From DASPTR01 sp041481365 (GTDB taxonomy: Archaea; Thermoproteota; Bathyarchaeia; Bathyarchaeales; Bathycorpusculaceae): a DNA stretch of 29,623 bases. The translations under genes and the position numbers were made by a program. Location: assembly GCA_041481365.1 (NCBI GenBank), contig JBGPBS010000012.1:1-29623 (forward strand). Reading direction: 5' to 3'. Below, in pieces: positions 15,392 through 23,917 of the stretch. Below the pieces are notes generated by a model. The model was not told the origin of the DNA and did not search any database. It saw nothing but the letters and a program-made list of their open reading frames with translations. Numbering within the stretch: position 1 is the stretch's first letter; the number at the start of each line of letters is the position of its first letter.

Positions 15392-16129
15392 GTGGGAGGC
15401 AAAACCAGCTGGATCCTCACATCCGCATTGGCCGTTTGTTTAGTGTTTTCTCTGAGCTTTGTCATTTACGATTATCTCAGTCCCACCGGCAACCAGCCGG
15501 CGCATCACAGCACGTTTTTCAGCTTTGTCTTCGATCCGAAGAGTCAGAACTTGACAAGTGGAAATCAGTACCTGAACCTGACGTTTGACATCATTGAAGG
15601 AAACCTGACAGTTAAGGTCGAAGTCAACACCGAAGGTTATAATTCAAACGCTTTCTTGGCACTACAATTCGACTCTGACAACAACGGAACCATAGACGTT
15701 CCTTACGTGCCAGAGGCGGATTTCTACTTTTACACCTTCGGGAGAAACGACTTGCAATTCCTCCTGAGAGTGAACAACTACACGACACCGAGTCTAAGTG
15801 ACTGGTGGGGCTGGCTTCCAGGCGACAGAATATACTTCGGCAGAGGAGCCCTACCCAACTCGCTCCCGTATCAGATCAAGAGTCCGTTTCATTATTGCCT
15901 CTACAATGGTGGTGTTTACACTTTCTTCTTCACCTTTCCGGCAAAACCTACGGTGTGCGCGACCGCCACGTGGCCATATAGTTGGCTTTTCGAAGGGGGG
16001 ACCATTGGGCTCCCGCCAATCCAAGGCACGTTGGTCAGGGTCTTATACGGTATAGAACCGCCGCTGAACTCTGCTTATCCAGAGAAGGGTGCGACTGTCT
16101 ACGTTCCTCCATTCAATTTCATGGAGTGA
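15392..16129 (+). CDS. Exported membrane-anchored protein, unknown function, partner of the peptidase gene
   Basis: 245 residues from the GTG at 15392, which follows a G-rich run GGGGGG at ribosome-site distance; a TTG at 15377 is the alternative. An N-terminal signal-anchor helix (WILTSALAVCLVFSLSFVIY) precedes a beta-rich ectodomain with several N-x-S/T sequons and a calcium-loop-like DSDNNGTIDV. Aromatic-rich stretches (DFYFYTFGRNDLQF, DWWGWLPGDRIYF) suggest a sandwich or lectin-like fold. The peptidase gene begins six bases after its stop, so the two are co-transcribed. Function is unknown; it may be a substrate, inhibitor or docking partner of the peptidase (inference). Confidence 0.75.
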   Translation: MGGKTSWILTSALAVCLVFSLSFVIYDYLSPTGNQPAHHSTFFSFVFDPKSQNLTSGNQYLNLTFDIIEGNLTVKVEVNTEGYNSNAFLALQFDSDNNGTIDVPYVPEADFYFYTFGRNDLQFLLRVNNYTTPSLSDWWGWLPGDRIYFGRGALPNSLPYQIKSPFHYCLYNGGVYTFFFTFPAKPTVCATATWPYSWLFEGGTIGLPPIQGTLVRVLYGIEPPLNSAYPEKGATVYVPPFNFME

Positions 16130-16135
16130 AAGCAA

Positions 16136-17464
16136 ATGCAACGCCCAGCGATGTCGACAGCATGCCTACTATTACTGATCTTGCTAGGGCAATCTGGTCA
16201 AATCGTACCTATTGGCAACAGCACTCTTGTCTCAAAGTCTCTAGCCCTCATCGTCATGGGAGCTGAAGAGTTCGCAGGCGCGAGCGAGAGATGCTTCAAT
16301 CTGATGTCCTCCCCGTGGGCAGGTTGTGAGATTCTCTATCTTTCAACAAACCTTTCACGCACACCGCGAGCCAATATGACGGCTGACAGAGCGAATCTGC
16401 ATTTGGCGCTTACAAGTTGGCTAAACAGCAGTTCTACATCAGCCACCCAAGTGTCGATATGGGTGTTTTGTCATGGACTTGGGCTTCACCACCATTCGCC
16501 TCTTTACCAAACTGATGAGGAATGGTGGAGCACACGCGTAGGAGGTGGAAGACCAAATCTGTGTTCTGGCCCCGAAATCACTGAATATCTCATTGATGAA
16601 GATGTGAACGGAGACGGGGTTAAGAGTAACACCACATGGGTTGGCGTTGATAATGGGATTTGTTTTAACCTTCCAAGCGGGACTGAGATTGTTTGGGACG
16701 ATGAGCTCAGAGATTGGCTTGTAGGTGTCAATTGTCGAAGGATGATGATTTACATAGGTGCCTGTAGGAGTATTGACGCTCCTGAAAATGAGACAGGATC
16801 TTGCTACGGTGGAGGCTTCATAGATGACTTGAGCGCACCTAGGAGGGTAATAATATCACCCACAAACGAAACCTACTATAGTTACTATAACGACACAACT
16901 GGAATAGGCTTTTTTGCGGGACCCTTCATGGATGCACTAACTCCCAATTCGCAAGCTTGGAACGATTCGTGCAACTCGATTGATAGTGACGGCGTCACTT
17001 CTGTTCTCGAGGCTTATGAATACTCATACAACCATGATTTGGCACGCAAAGCGGTCAGAAACCCCTCAGGCGTCCCAGAGAATGACCCATGGCGGCAATG
17101 CTACGGTGACGTCGGAGCGCGCAGTCGAGATGAATCCCCTTGGCTTGATGATGGTGGCAATTTTCTCCCGACGTTCATGAACGGCACAGATGTCGGTGTT
17201 GGCCTTTACGGATATGATTCTGCCGATGGAGAACTAGCCAGGTACACCTGGCTTGCATCAATGCGGTATTCCAGGTGCGTGGAAGACATAAACGATGACC
17301 AAAAGGTGGATGGAACTGACGTTTCATGGGCAGCCTCATGCTTTTGCTACTGCTATCCAGTGCAATGGAGTTCCAGAGCCTCGCTTGCAGACGTCAATTG
17401 CGACAACAAGGTTGACGGAAGGGACATTAGCCAAATAGCCAGGAAGTTCGGCTGGCATATATAG
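16136..17464 (+). CDS. Secreted caspase/legumain-like (clan CD) cysteine peptidase with dockerin-like tail
   Basis: 442 residues, with GGAG nine bases before the ATG. A signal peptide (STACLLLLILLGQSGQ) is followed by a clan CD-like core. SIWVFCHGLGLHHH supplies the His-Gly pair (His113-Gly114) at the end of a hydrophobic strand. MMIYIGACRS supplies the Ala-Cys pair (Cys210) at the end of the next strand. DSDGVTSVLEAYEYS resembles the 'VSVxEAFxYA' helix of C13-like peptidases. Residues 382-442 hold two dockerin-type calcium loops (DINDDQKVDGTD and DVNCDNKVDGRD) with their helices. Many cysteines and N-glycosylation sequons fit a secreted protein. Co-transcribed with the anchored protein upstream. 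The peptidase call rests on motif geometry; the substrate is unknown. Confidence 0.75.
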   Translation: MQRPAMSTACLLLLILLGQSGQIVPIGNSTLVSKSLALIVMGAEEFAGASERCFNLMSSPWAGCEILYLSTNLSRTPRANMTADRANLHLALTSWLNSSSTSATQVSIWVFCHGLGLHHHSPLYQTDEEWWSTRVGGGRPNLCSGPEITEYLIDEDVNGDGVKSNTTWVGVDNGICFNLPSGTEIVWDDELRDWLVGVNCRRMMIYIGACRSIDAPENETGSCYGGGFIDDLSAPRRVIISPTNETYYSYYNDTTGIGFFAGPFMDALTPNSQAWNDSCNSIDSDGVTSVLEAYEYSYNHDLARKAVRNPSGVPENDPWRQCYGDVGARSRDESPWLDDGGNFLPTFMNGTDVGVGLYGYDSADGELARYTWLASMRYSRCVEDINDDQKVDGTDVSWAASCFCYCYPVQWSSRASLADVNCDNKVDGRDISQIARKFGWHI

Positions 17465-17567
17465 CCTTGGACACACCCACGTGCTTGAGGGAGACTCTTG
17501 ATACTCCGTGCTCGTCATAAACGACCTGCATTTTTTGTTGAGGGCAAACAATCAAACAACAGCAAGT

Positions 17568-17837
17568 CTAGAAGTCTAAGTGGCCAGTATCCATGTCGGT
17601 CCATTCAGACGTGATGTCAACGTGAAGCTTGATGACAATTCCTTGAATGTGTGGGCCGTGGAGTTCGTGCTTGCTATCTTCGCCTGAAGGATTTGGCGGA
17701 ATAACAAAAGCATACTTTGGAAAGACTGTCACCACTGATAGCGCGCTCAGGATCAGAGAGAGACAGAAGTCCAAGAGCAGCAATGAAGGCTTAAGGGCAA
17801 ACTTGAATTTTTTTTGACGACGACGTTTTTGTAACAA
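17568..17837 (-). CDS. Possible small membrane-anchored protein
   Basis: 89 residues from a TTG at 17837. A basic N-terminus (KRRRQKKFKF) leads into one long hydrophobic helix (PSLLLLDFCLSLILSALSVVTV), then a polar domain with His/Asp content. This topology is that of a signal-anchored protein. There is no ribosome site of note and no recognised family, and it is the only candidate in the 540 bases between the peptidase and the MFS gene. It may be spurious. Confidence 0.35.
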   Translation of the reverse strand: MLQKRRRQKKFKFALKPSLLLLDFCLSLILSALSVVTVFPKYAFVIPPNPSGEDSKHELHGPHIQGIVIKLHVDITSEWTDMDTGHLDF

Positions 17838-17951
17838 AGTGTAACTTGAAGCTCCTTATGGCAATGTTGGAAAGTCCATGAAATGTAACAAGTTACTTCG
17901 CGCGCTCTATGAGGTCTCAATTCATCAGAATATAATCTGTGCCATGTAAAA

Positions 17952-17960
17952 CCTTAATAC
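17952..17960 (+). promoter_or_regulatory. BRE/TATA element CCTTAATAC
   Basis: AAAACCTTAATACTCC lies about 45 bases before the MFS start at 18002 and matches the CCTTAAWA element seen upstream of three other genes. Confidence 0.55.
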
Positions 17961-18001
17961 TCCCCAATCTGCGATTTTTCTGCCAATCAGGATGAAAAAG
18001 G

Positions 18002-19240
18002 ATGACGCTTAAGGATAAAATGGGAAAAGAGTTCTCATTCATAAAAGGTAACTATGCCATAATACTCATCAGTTGGATCCTGATTGACTTCGCTGGAGAG
18101 ATTCCTGCAACTTATTATGCGCTCTACGTTCTCAAACTTGGGGCCACAGAGACAATTTTGGGTATAATAGGGCTCTCAGGCTTTCTGGCGTTAGCCTCAA
18201 TGCAGTTTCCGGGGGGATACCTAGCTGATAAATTTGGCAGAAAATGGCTGGTCTCTTCCATGACTTTCGGAGTTGCCCTATCATTTATTCTGTACGCGAT
18301 AGCACCCTCATGGCCTCTCATCTTGATTGGCGTGGTTCTAATGAACTTTTTCAACTCAATATACCAGCCAGCTTTGATGGCAATAGTCTCGGATTCGTTA
18401 CCTCCCGAGAGACGTGGAATGGGTTTTAGCATAATCATGATGATAACCAGCACGTCCACTACGCCTGGGCCGCTCGTTGCCGGATTTTTGAAAAATCAAT
18501 TCGGGTTGGTGCAAGGCATGAGGATAGCCTACGGAATTGTCGTGGCACTGTTTCTAACAGCAGCATTTCTCAGGTTTCTCCTCAAAGAGACATTCATAAA
18601 GACTCCAAGGCCTTCGTGGAAGGAATTCTTTCGTTCATATCCCACCTCTCTGAAGGAAGGCTTCAAGGTTTGGGGGAGGGTCCCCCGCGCAATGTTTTAT
18701 CTTTTCCTTTCTGGAGCCGTCATGATGTTCGGAGTTGCCGCGGTGCAAATCTATCTTGTGGACTACGCAGTGAATATTCTTCATGTGGATCCAACAATTT
18801 GGGCTTACGTATTGACAACGTTGCCTATAACAGCAATAATCTTTGCCTTTCCCATTGGGAAGATTATTGACAAGGTGAACCGAAAAGTGCCTGTATTGGC
18901 CGCGTATGCCCTTATCTTCGGTTCGCTCTTGCTGTTTGTTCGTGGAAACATTTTTCTACTTTTCCTGTCTCTGGTCTTTCTTGGTATCGGACTTGTCATG
19001 ATAAACGCTGGATCTGGCGCTCTTCAGGCTGACTTGACTCCACGAGAAAGCCGCGGTAAAGTTCAAGGTTTCTCTAGCTTTTTCAATAATATCGCGATGG
19101 CACTTGGCGTATTCATAGGTGGTTTTCTTTATGAGCATCTTTCTCCTGAACTGCCTTTTTACCTTGCAATGGGCTTCATCATCCCTGCCTTCTTCCTGAC
19201 GCTCGCGTTGGTCCATGAACCCAAAGAAAGAGAAGAGTAG
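18002..19240 (+). CDS. Major facilitator superfamily transporter
   Basis: 412 residues with about twelve membrane helices in two six-helix halves. MFS motif A is present between helices 2 and 3 (GGYLADKFGRKW). A related loop, GKIIDKVNRKVPV, lies between helices 8 and 9, and PGPLVAGFL matches motif C of drug:H+ antiporters in helix 5. The start is ATG at 18002 after AGGATGAAAAAGG. It is most like archaeal multidrug or sugar efflux carriers; the substrate cannot be named. The following winged-helix gene begins inside its last codons. Confidence 0.9.
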   Translation: MTLKDKMGKEFSFIKGNYAIILISWILIDFAGEIPATYYALYVLKLGATETILGIIGLSGFLALASMQFPGGYLADKFGRKWLVSSMTFGVALSFILYAIAPSWPLILIGVVLMNFFNSIYQPALMAIVSDSLPPERRGMGFSIIMMITSTSTTPGPLVAGFLKNQFGLVQGMRIAYGIVVALFLTAAFLRFLLKETFIKTPRPSWKEFFRSYPTSLKEGFKVWGRVPRAMFYLFLSGAVMMFGVAAVQIYLVDYAVNILHVDPTIWAYVLTTLPITAIIFAFPIGKIIDKVNRKVPVLAAYALIFGSLLLFVRGNIFLLFLSLVFLGIGLVMINAGSGALQADLTPRESRGKVQGFSSFFNNIAMALGVFIGGFLYEHLSPELPFYLAMGFIIPAFFLTLALVHEPKEREE

Positions 19241-19535
19241 AACGCCAAAAAAGAATACTGGAAACCTAGGTAAGCGGCTTGAAGTTGAGGACATTTTATG
19301 TTCTAAGACTACGATGAAGGTTCTATTGGCTCTGAAGAAGTTTGAGCGTCTTAACACGAGCGAGGTCACTAGAAAGCTTGGCTCAGACTTTGAAGGCACA
19401 GCCTCTCGTCTGAAATTGTTGGAAGAACAGGAGATCTTGGCACATTCTAACTTTGGAGTGAGAAGTCGCGTCTACAGGTTCAATGAATCATCAAGAGCCA
19501 AAGCAGTCCAAAAGGTTCTGGAAGCATGGGAATAA
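19215..19535 (+). CDS. Winged-helix transcriptional regulator overlapping the MFS gene
   Basis: 106 residues; the ATG at 19215 lies 26 bases inside the end of the transporter gene in another frame. A lysine-rich N-terminal tail (MNPKKEKSRTPKKN) is followed by a compact winged helix: TTMKVLLALKKFERLNTSEVTRKLG as helices 1-2, EGTASRLKLLEEQEIL as the recognition helix, SRVYRFNE as the wing. The overlap implies translational coupling, and the product is probably a local regulator of the transporter (inference). Confidence 0.8.
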   Translation: MNPKKEKSRTPKKNTGNLGKRLEVEDILCSKTTMKVLLALKKFERLNTSEVTRKLGSDFEGTASRLKLLEEQEILAHSNFGVRSRVYRFNESSRAKAVQKVLEAWE

Positions 19536-19582
19536 GAAACAGGCGTTTCTATGTGTTTTCCTATAGAAGAAAGTTACAGAAA

Positions 19583-19590
19583 TAATATAT
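19583..19590 (+). promoter_or_regulatory. TATA box for the large surface protein gene
   Basis: AATAATATATGC lies about 57-64 bases before the ATG at 19647. The leader then carries GGAGGTGG six bases before that ATG. Confidence 0.5.
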
Positions 19591-19646
19591 GCTGAACTCA
19601 TGCGTAAGAGGCAGTGTATTCTAGGAGGAGAAATGGAGGTGGTACG

Positions 19647-21593
19647 ATGATTAGAAAAGACTTGATCATTGCCATTCTAGCTGTCTTCTGTTTGACGGCA
19701 ACACTGTTCCTGACAAAGCTTCCAGTAAGCCAATCAGAAGTCAAGAATATGCTGCAAGTCCAAGCTTCAGACACGCGAAAGTCAACAGCCCTCTACGCTG
19801 CAGACGCCATGTGGGTTGAACCGAATCAAAGTATATATGGAGTAGGAAGGTTCAACATAACAGTGTGGATGAATATAACTGAAAACGTCTTCGCCTATCA
19901 GATCGGCCTTCATTACAACCGCACCCAGCTCAAGTGCACTCGCGCGCGGTACACGGCAGGCGCGTCGAGCCAGTTCTTCTTTGGTCATACGACCAACTCG
20001 CCGCCACCAGTAATTGACACGAGTTTCCTGGGCAACGGAAGCATACTGAGCTCCGAATGTTGTAGTCTTGGCAACGACTTTATTTCGGGGCCGAGGTGCG
20101 CAAGTTTGATCTGGGCAGAATTCCAGATACTGCAGGCACCAAGCGCAGGTCAAACCTTCAATGGCAAATTTGACATAAGCACAGAATATCCTTCCAACAC
20201 CTGGGTTGAGGATGAGAATTTGAATAATATCGGTATCACTCCTTATGATGGAAACTATCAATTTACTGGCGTCCCCATGCCATTTGTCTCCATAAGCCCT
20301 TCTCTTGTCGTTATGGATGTTGGCCAGTCTCAATTGTTCACTTCAAACGTTTCTGGTGGTACGGCCCCCTACTATTATCAGTGGTATCTAAATGGAGGTC
20401 AGCAGTCGGGCGCCAATTCCAGTAGTTGGAGTTTTGTGCCCCCAATAATTGGTTCATATATAGAAATCTCGGTAAGAGTCACTGACAACGTCGGAGAGCA
20501 GGCGACGTCAAACGTTGCAACTGTCAATGTGAATGGTCAGCTTTCTGCGTCTGTTTCGCCCAGTCCCGTCGTTATGGATGTTAATCAGGCCAGGTTGTTT
20601 GTGTCATTAATCTCTGGAGGCACATTACCATTCACTTATCAGTGGTATCTCAACGGTAATCCAGTCTTAGACGCACACAACTCCATGTGGACTTTTCAAC
20701 CACTTTCGGCAGGCTCATACACTGTTTATGTTGTGGTGGCCGATAGTGCTACTGTCCAATGCAGTGCCCCATCTAACTATGCTTCCCTCACTGTTAACCC
20801 CGATCCATCTATCAGCATCTCACCCAGTTCTGGCGTGATGAATCTTGGTCAGTCTCAACTATTCACGTCAATCGTCACAGGGGGCACGTCTCCTTATTCT
20901 TATCAGTGGTATAGTGACAGTGTTCTAGTTTCAGGAGCCTTAAATGCAACATGGACTTTCACTCCATCATCCACAGGTTCTCACTCGATCTACGTGGAAG
21001 TTACCGACAGCGTCGGAGTCCAAGCAGCATCAAACAATGCGACCATTACAGTTAGCCTAGGAGTACATGACGTCGCCGTCGTTAATGTTACCTCCTGCAA
21101 AACCGTTGTCGGTCAGGGCTGCAGTCTAAACGTAAGCGTCATGGTGGCAAACCAAGGCGAGTCCATCGAAACCTTCAACCTCACAGCGTACGCCAACACA
21201 ACCATCATAGCATCACAAAACATCACCCTACAATCTGGAAACTCAAAGACAGTCACGTTCACTTGGAACACGACCGGCTTTGCCTTGGGCAACTACACCA
21301 TGAGCGCTTATGCTTGGCCTGTTCTAGGCGAAACAAGCACGGCGGACAACAACTTCACAGGCGGGTGGGTCGTGGTATCGATGGTTGGCGACCTAACTGG
21401 TAGCATGCCCTTCGTTCCAGACGGCGAGTGCGACAGAAGAGACATAGCCGTGGTTGCCAACTGCTTCGGCTCATACGTTGGATGCTCACCTCCGCTGATC
21501 TACAACACGAACTGCGACTTGTTAAACCGCGGCAAAATAGACGGCAGAGACATAAGCCTGGTAGCCAGACACTTCGGCGAACACACCCCATAA
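19647..21593 (+). CDS. Large secreted protein: cohesin-like domain, three Ig-like repeats, CARDB domain, dockerin-like tail
   Basis: 648 residues from the ATG at 19647, chosen because GGAGGTGG lies just upstream. Residues 5-24 are a signal peptide or anchor. Residues about 50-207 resemble archaeal cohesin-like modules (NITVWMNITENVFAYQIGLHY...). Three repeats of about 85 residues follow (213-296, 299-385, 388-470). Each has SxSPSxxVMDxxQxxLF, an SGGTxPYxYQWY core and a T/W-rich strand, typical of Ig/PKD-like surface repeats. Residues 473-577 fit a CARDB adhesion domain (VHDVAVVNVTSCKTVVGQG). Residues 580-648 carry two dockerin-like loops, the second being NRGKIDGRDISLVARHFGE. It is probably exposed at the S-layer. 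Having cohesin-like and dockerin-like modules in one chain could allow self-assembly (inference). Confidence 0.8.
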   Translation: MIRKDLIIAILAVFCLTATLFLTKLPVSQSEVKNMLQVQASDTRKSTALYAADAMWVEPNQSIYGVGRFNITVWMNITENVFAYQIGLHYNRTQLKCTRARYTAGASSQFFFGHTTNSPPPVIDTSFLGNGSILSSECCSLGNDFISGPRCASLIWAEFQILQAPSAGQTFNGKFDISTEYPSNTWVEDENLNNIGITPYDGNYQFTGVPMPFVSISPSLVVMDVGQSQLFTSNVSGGTAPYYYQWYLNGGQQSGANSSSWSFVPPIIGSYIEISVRVTDNVGEQATSNVATVNVNGQLSASVSPSPVVMDVNQARLFVSLISGGTLPFTYQWYLNGNPVLDAHNSMWTFQPLSAGSYTVYVVVADSATVQCSAPSNYASLTVNPDPSISISPSSGVMNLGQSQLFTSIVTGGTSPYSYQWYSDSVLVSGALNATWTFTPSSTGSHSIYVEVTDSVGVQAASNNATITVSLGVHDVAVVNVTSCKTVVGQGCSLNVSVMVANQGESIETFNLTAYANTTIIASQNITLQSGNSKTVTFTWNTTGFALGNYTMSAYAWPVLGETSTADNNFTGGWVVVSMVGDLTGSMPFVPDGECDRRDIAVVANCFGSYVGCSPPLIYNTNCDLLNRGKIDGRDISLVARHFGEHTP

Positions 21594-21716
21594 CCCTTTT
21601 GTTTCCGAAGAGACAGAAAGGTCAAAGGATCATTCTTGTGAAAGCTTAAGTTGGATTGAGCCGACAAGAGGGTACGCATCAAGCACAGACGTTCACCATG
21701 AAGAAAAAATGGAATG

Positions 21717-22640
21717 CTAGGTTTTTTCAAGCAAGTATTTGTCATGGTTTAAGGGTTGCACAAGCTGGTAGCCATCATGCAGTTTCCCTATGAGTTCATC
21801 TTCGCATTTGGCAACCAGGTACTTGCCGTTTCCGTCGTGCATGGTCTTAGGCTTCTTCTCCGGCTCCTCTTTTCTGAACTTTCTGAACTCTTGAATGGCC
21901 TCGTCGACGTCCTTGGCTCTTGCAAAGATCTCGTCGATCCGTTTCAACTGCTCATCAGTCACTCCCTGGTAGCTTGCAGCGAAGGCTTTCATGGCCTGGG
22001 CGACTAGGTTCTTCTGTTCGACTGGCGTCGCATAGATTGTCAGGTTCGGTATGGCCTTGCGGTATTCGGCAAGGTGCAAGGGCTCTTCTGCTTTGAAGTA
22101 GCTTTCATCCAAGCATCCTCCCTTATGACCCATCCATCTTTCCCTGTAGGACACGTCAACACCGACACAGTTTGATCTGAAGTACTTGCGTAAGGTGTGA
22201 ATGTGAAGGTTGTACCAGCGCTGTGTCTCATCCCTCTTTTCCACTTTCCTTATCTTCTGGGCAAGTCCGGACCGTCTGAGCAGCCTAGCCCACACCTTCT
22301 CGTAGTCCTCCACGGTCTCTCTCTGGCCCTTGTGATAGGCATCCCCTATCAGGGGTGAGTCAGGACCGAGTTTCTCTCCGGCTGCTTCGCGTTCCATGAA
22401 GTATTGCTGTAAACCCTTCTTGGCCTCTGGCGTTATGAAAGTGTAGAACAGCTTTCCAGGCGTACCTGTTCTCTTGGTTGCGAACTTGCGTCCCCGCTTT
22501 CTTTCAACAGTTATTCTGGCAACATCCGGATAGTTGAAGTCGACGTCTCCGATGTTCAGGCTCAACAGTGTTCCAATTCTGAGGCCGCTACTTGTGTCCG
22601 TGTAGATAACAGCTCTGTCGCGTGCGCGTGCATGATTCAA
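21717..22640 (-). pseudogene. Tyrosine recombinase (integrase), catalytic part; frameshifted from its N-terminal part
   Basis: The frame encodes the catalytic domain of a lambda-integrase-family recombinase: Arg in SSGLRIGTLL, HTLRKYF (the H-x-L-R box), ERWMGHKGG (second His) and the nucleophile in DESYFK. A C-terminal extension of about 120 Glu/Lys-rich residues follows the tyrosine. The first in-frame start (TTG, 22640) lies inside the domain, but the frame is open further back as EWLGYSHSTVRNFIFGVKKW to about 22808. There it should join the N-terminal frame at 22724-22972. It is therefore one gene split by a single-base slip, and probably inactive. It marks an integrated mobile element. 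A sequencing error is the alternative. Confidence 0.8.
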
Positions 22641-22723
22641 AAGAGCCTTGAGGTCCTCCTTAGAGGGAGCCCTGTCTTCCTGGCTGGTCTCGGTGCTCGT
22701 TGGTAGCTCTATCTTTTCCCAGT

Positions 22724-22972
22724 TTATCTTGACTCCGTTGAGCTCGAACCATTTCTTAACGCCAAAGATGAAGTTTCGGACTGTACTGTGTGAGTAGCCG
22801 AGCCATTCTTCTTGTCTAGGGCATAGTCAATGAATGCGTCTGCTTGTGTCTCACCGTTCACTTCGCCATTCTGAAGCTTGTTCAGTGCTGTCTCAGGATC
22901 CTGTAGACCTATGAACTTGACGAACTTTCTAATGGCCTTAACATAGGCTTCAACCGTTCCGGGGCTACCCAT
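22724..22972 (-). pseudogene. N-terminal SAM-like domain of the same tyrosine recombinase
   Basis: The frame encodes GTVEAYVKAIRKFVKFIGL, the four-helix core-binding domain of tyrosine recombinases, up to FIDYALDKK. It then passes into nonsense after the AAGAAGAA stretch at about 22806-22813, where the correct frame shifts by one. Upstream of the ATG at 22972 the frame stays open (YAREWVEKYPSIAKLNEAIAG) to a TAG at 23045-23047. That TAG is itself preceded by ATG GGT, so a second lesion near the original start is likely. Confidence 0.7.
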
Positions 22973-23347
22973 TCGCCTGGCGCCGGCTATTGCCTCATTG
23001 AGTTTAGCGATGCTTGGATACTTCTCTACCCATTCCCTAGCGTACTAACCCATGAGATACCACATTTAGACAGAATGGTGAGTGTCTATTTAGAGTATCT
23101 CATCCTTTGCCGTCCGTGTAACTCTGAGATTTCATCCAGAATGTCAACCTAATGCCTTCTCGTCATCCGGCAAAAGCCATTAGCCGAGCCGAAAATAAAA
23201 ATCTTCTCACATCAAATCAAACGACGGTGGTCAACAAAGGCACAGCGATTTGCTGTGTAATAAGCTGCAAAGATTATGATGATGGACTGGACAGTCGCGT
23301 GAAGCAGAAACCTGCGTCATAAGGATTCTCAAAAGGAGAACTATCGC
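22973..23347. other. Region upstream of the integrase remnant; no complete gene
   Basis: Apart from the recombinase's lost 5' end, no gene is seen. It contains the long imperfect inverted repeat at 23052-23103 and a small perfect hairpin at 23241-23257 (CACAGC, five-base loop, GCTGTG). No tRNA gene or attachment-site duplication could be recognised. Confidence 0.45.
23052..23103. repeat. Imperfect inverted repeat next to the integrase 5' end
   Basis: Arms 23052-23073 and 23082-23103 are separated by 8 bp. The outer 9 bp are perfect (ATGAGATAC / GTATCTCAT), and an inner 6 bp is also perfect (TAGACA / TGTCTA). About 16 of 22 positions pair. The geometry, two recombinase-size arms around a 6-8 bp centre, resembles a tyrosine recombinase core site or an operator for the int gene. 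Confidence 0.5.
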
Positions 23348-23683
23348 TCAAATTCCTTGTTCATTATTGCGCCGTCGCCTGGGAACAGTCATTTCGGGCT
23401 GCATGGTCCCGTCAACGGTCATCATCGCCTTCTTGACTCTCTCCAGATGCTTTTGGACGTCCAAAGCTTTCAAGACCGCTAGCCCGCGGTCAGAGATAGC
23501 GACAGCCGTGACCTTCTTGATTACCTTCTCTTGGACTAGGCCATTCCGTATTAGAAAATTAAGCCTCTGCTTTAGACCATTGCAGTCTATGCTGGTTTCA
23601 TATGATAGACGGTCGACAGTTAATGATCCTTCCCTCAGACCCTCAAGAATTTCTTGGTATAGTTCAAGCTTCGATCTTCGCAT
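23348..23683 (-). CDS. Winged-helix regulator (HTH_45-like), MRRSKLE paralogue A
   Basis: 111 residues from the ATG at 23683. It has the archaeal HTH_45-type pattern: MRRSKLELYQEILEGL as helix 1, DRLSYETSIDCNGLKQRLNFLIRNGLV as the HTH, and VAISDRGLAVLKAL as the wing and final helix. The basic C-terminal tail (PRRRRNNEQ) is not shared with the paralogue at 24188-24481, whose first residues are nearly the same. The gene is divergent from the small gene at 23918, and a perfect 8-bp dyad sits between them. It is probably an autoregulated DNA-binding protein of the integrated element (inference). Confidence 0.82.
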   Translation of the reverse strand: MRRSKLELYQEILEGLREGSLTVDRLSYETSIDCNGLKQRLNFLIRNGLVQEKVIKKVTAVAISDRGLAVLKALDVQKHLERVKKAMMTVDGTMQPEMTVPRRRRNNEQGI

Positions 23684-23829
23684 ACTGACACGCCATTTCA
23701 GAAAAATCTATCCTTCAAAGATAAATCAATTATGAATCTTGAATCCTTAGCCATGCACTCCAAAGAGAAGGGTCTGTAGATCGCGGACAACAGTCTGCTC
23801 TAGAACTGCAGAATTCCGCTGATTCAATG

Positions 23830-23850
23830 ATCTGAATTCTGGATTCAGAT
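23830..23850. promoter_or_regulatory. Perfect 8-bp dyad, candidate operator
   Basis: ATCTGAAT, five bases, ATTCAGAT: a perfect palindrome 21 bp long in the divergent intergenic region between the HTH gene at 23683 and the small gene at 23918. Size and placement fit a dimeric winged-helix operator. Confidence 0.5.
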
Positions 23851-23917
23851 TAGCTGTTCATAAGATAGTTAAGTACCAGTAGCCTATTTCTGGCGCAAGA
23901 ATGTTGGAGGACGACAA

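Noticed and set aside
17738..17903. Further GCGCGCT sites at about 17739 and 17898, possible extra copies of the 24-bp repeat
   Set aside because: Beyond the GCGCGCT core they match poorly (at best about 15 of 24), which is within chance for a window this size.
23045..23047. TAG in the integrase 5' region as a pyrrolysine codon
   Set aside because: The same gene has an independent frameshift, no other in-frame TAG readthrough was seen in the window, and no Pyl machinery is present here; simple decay is more likely.
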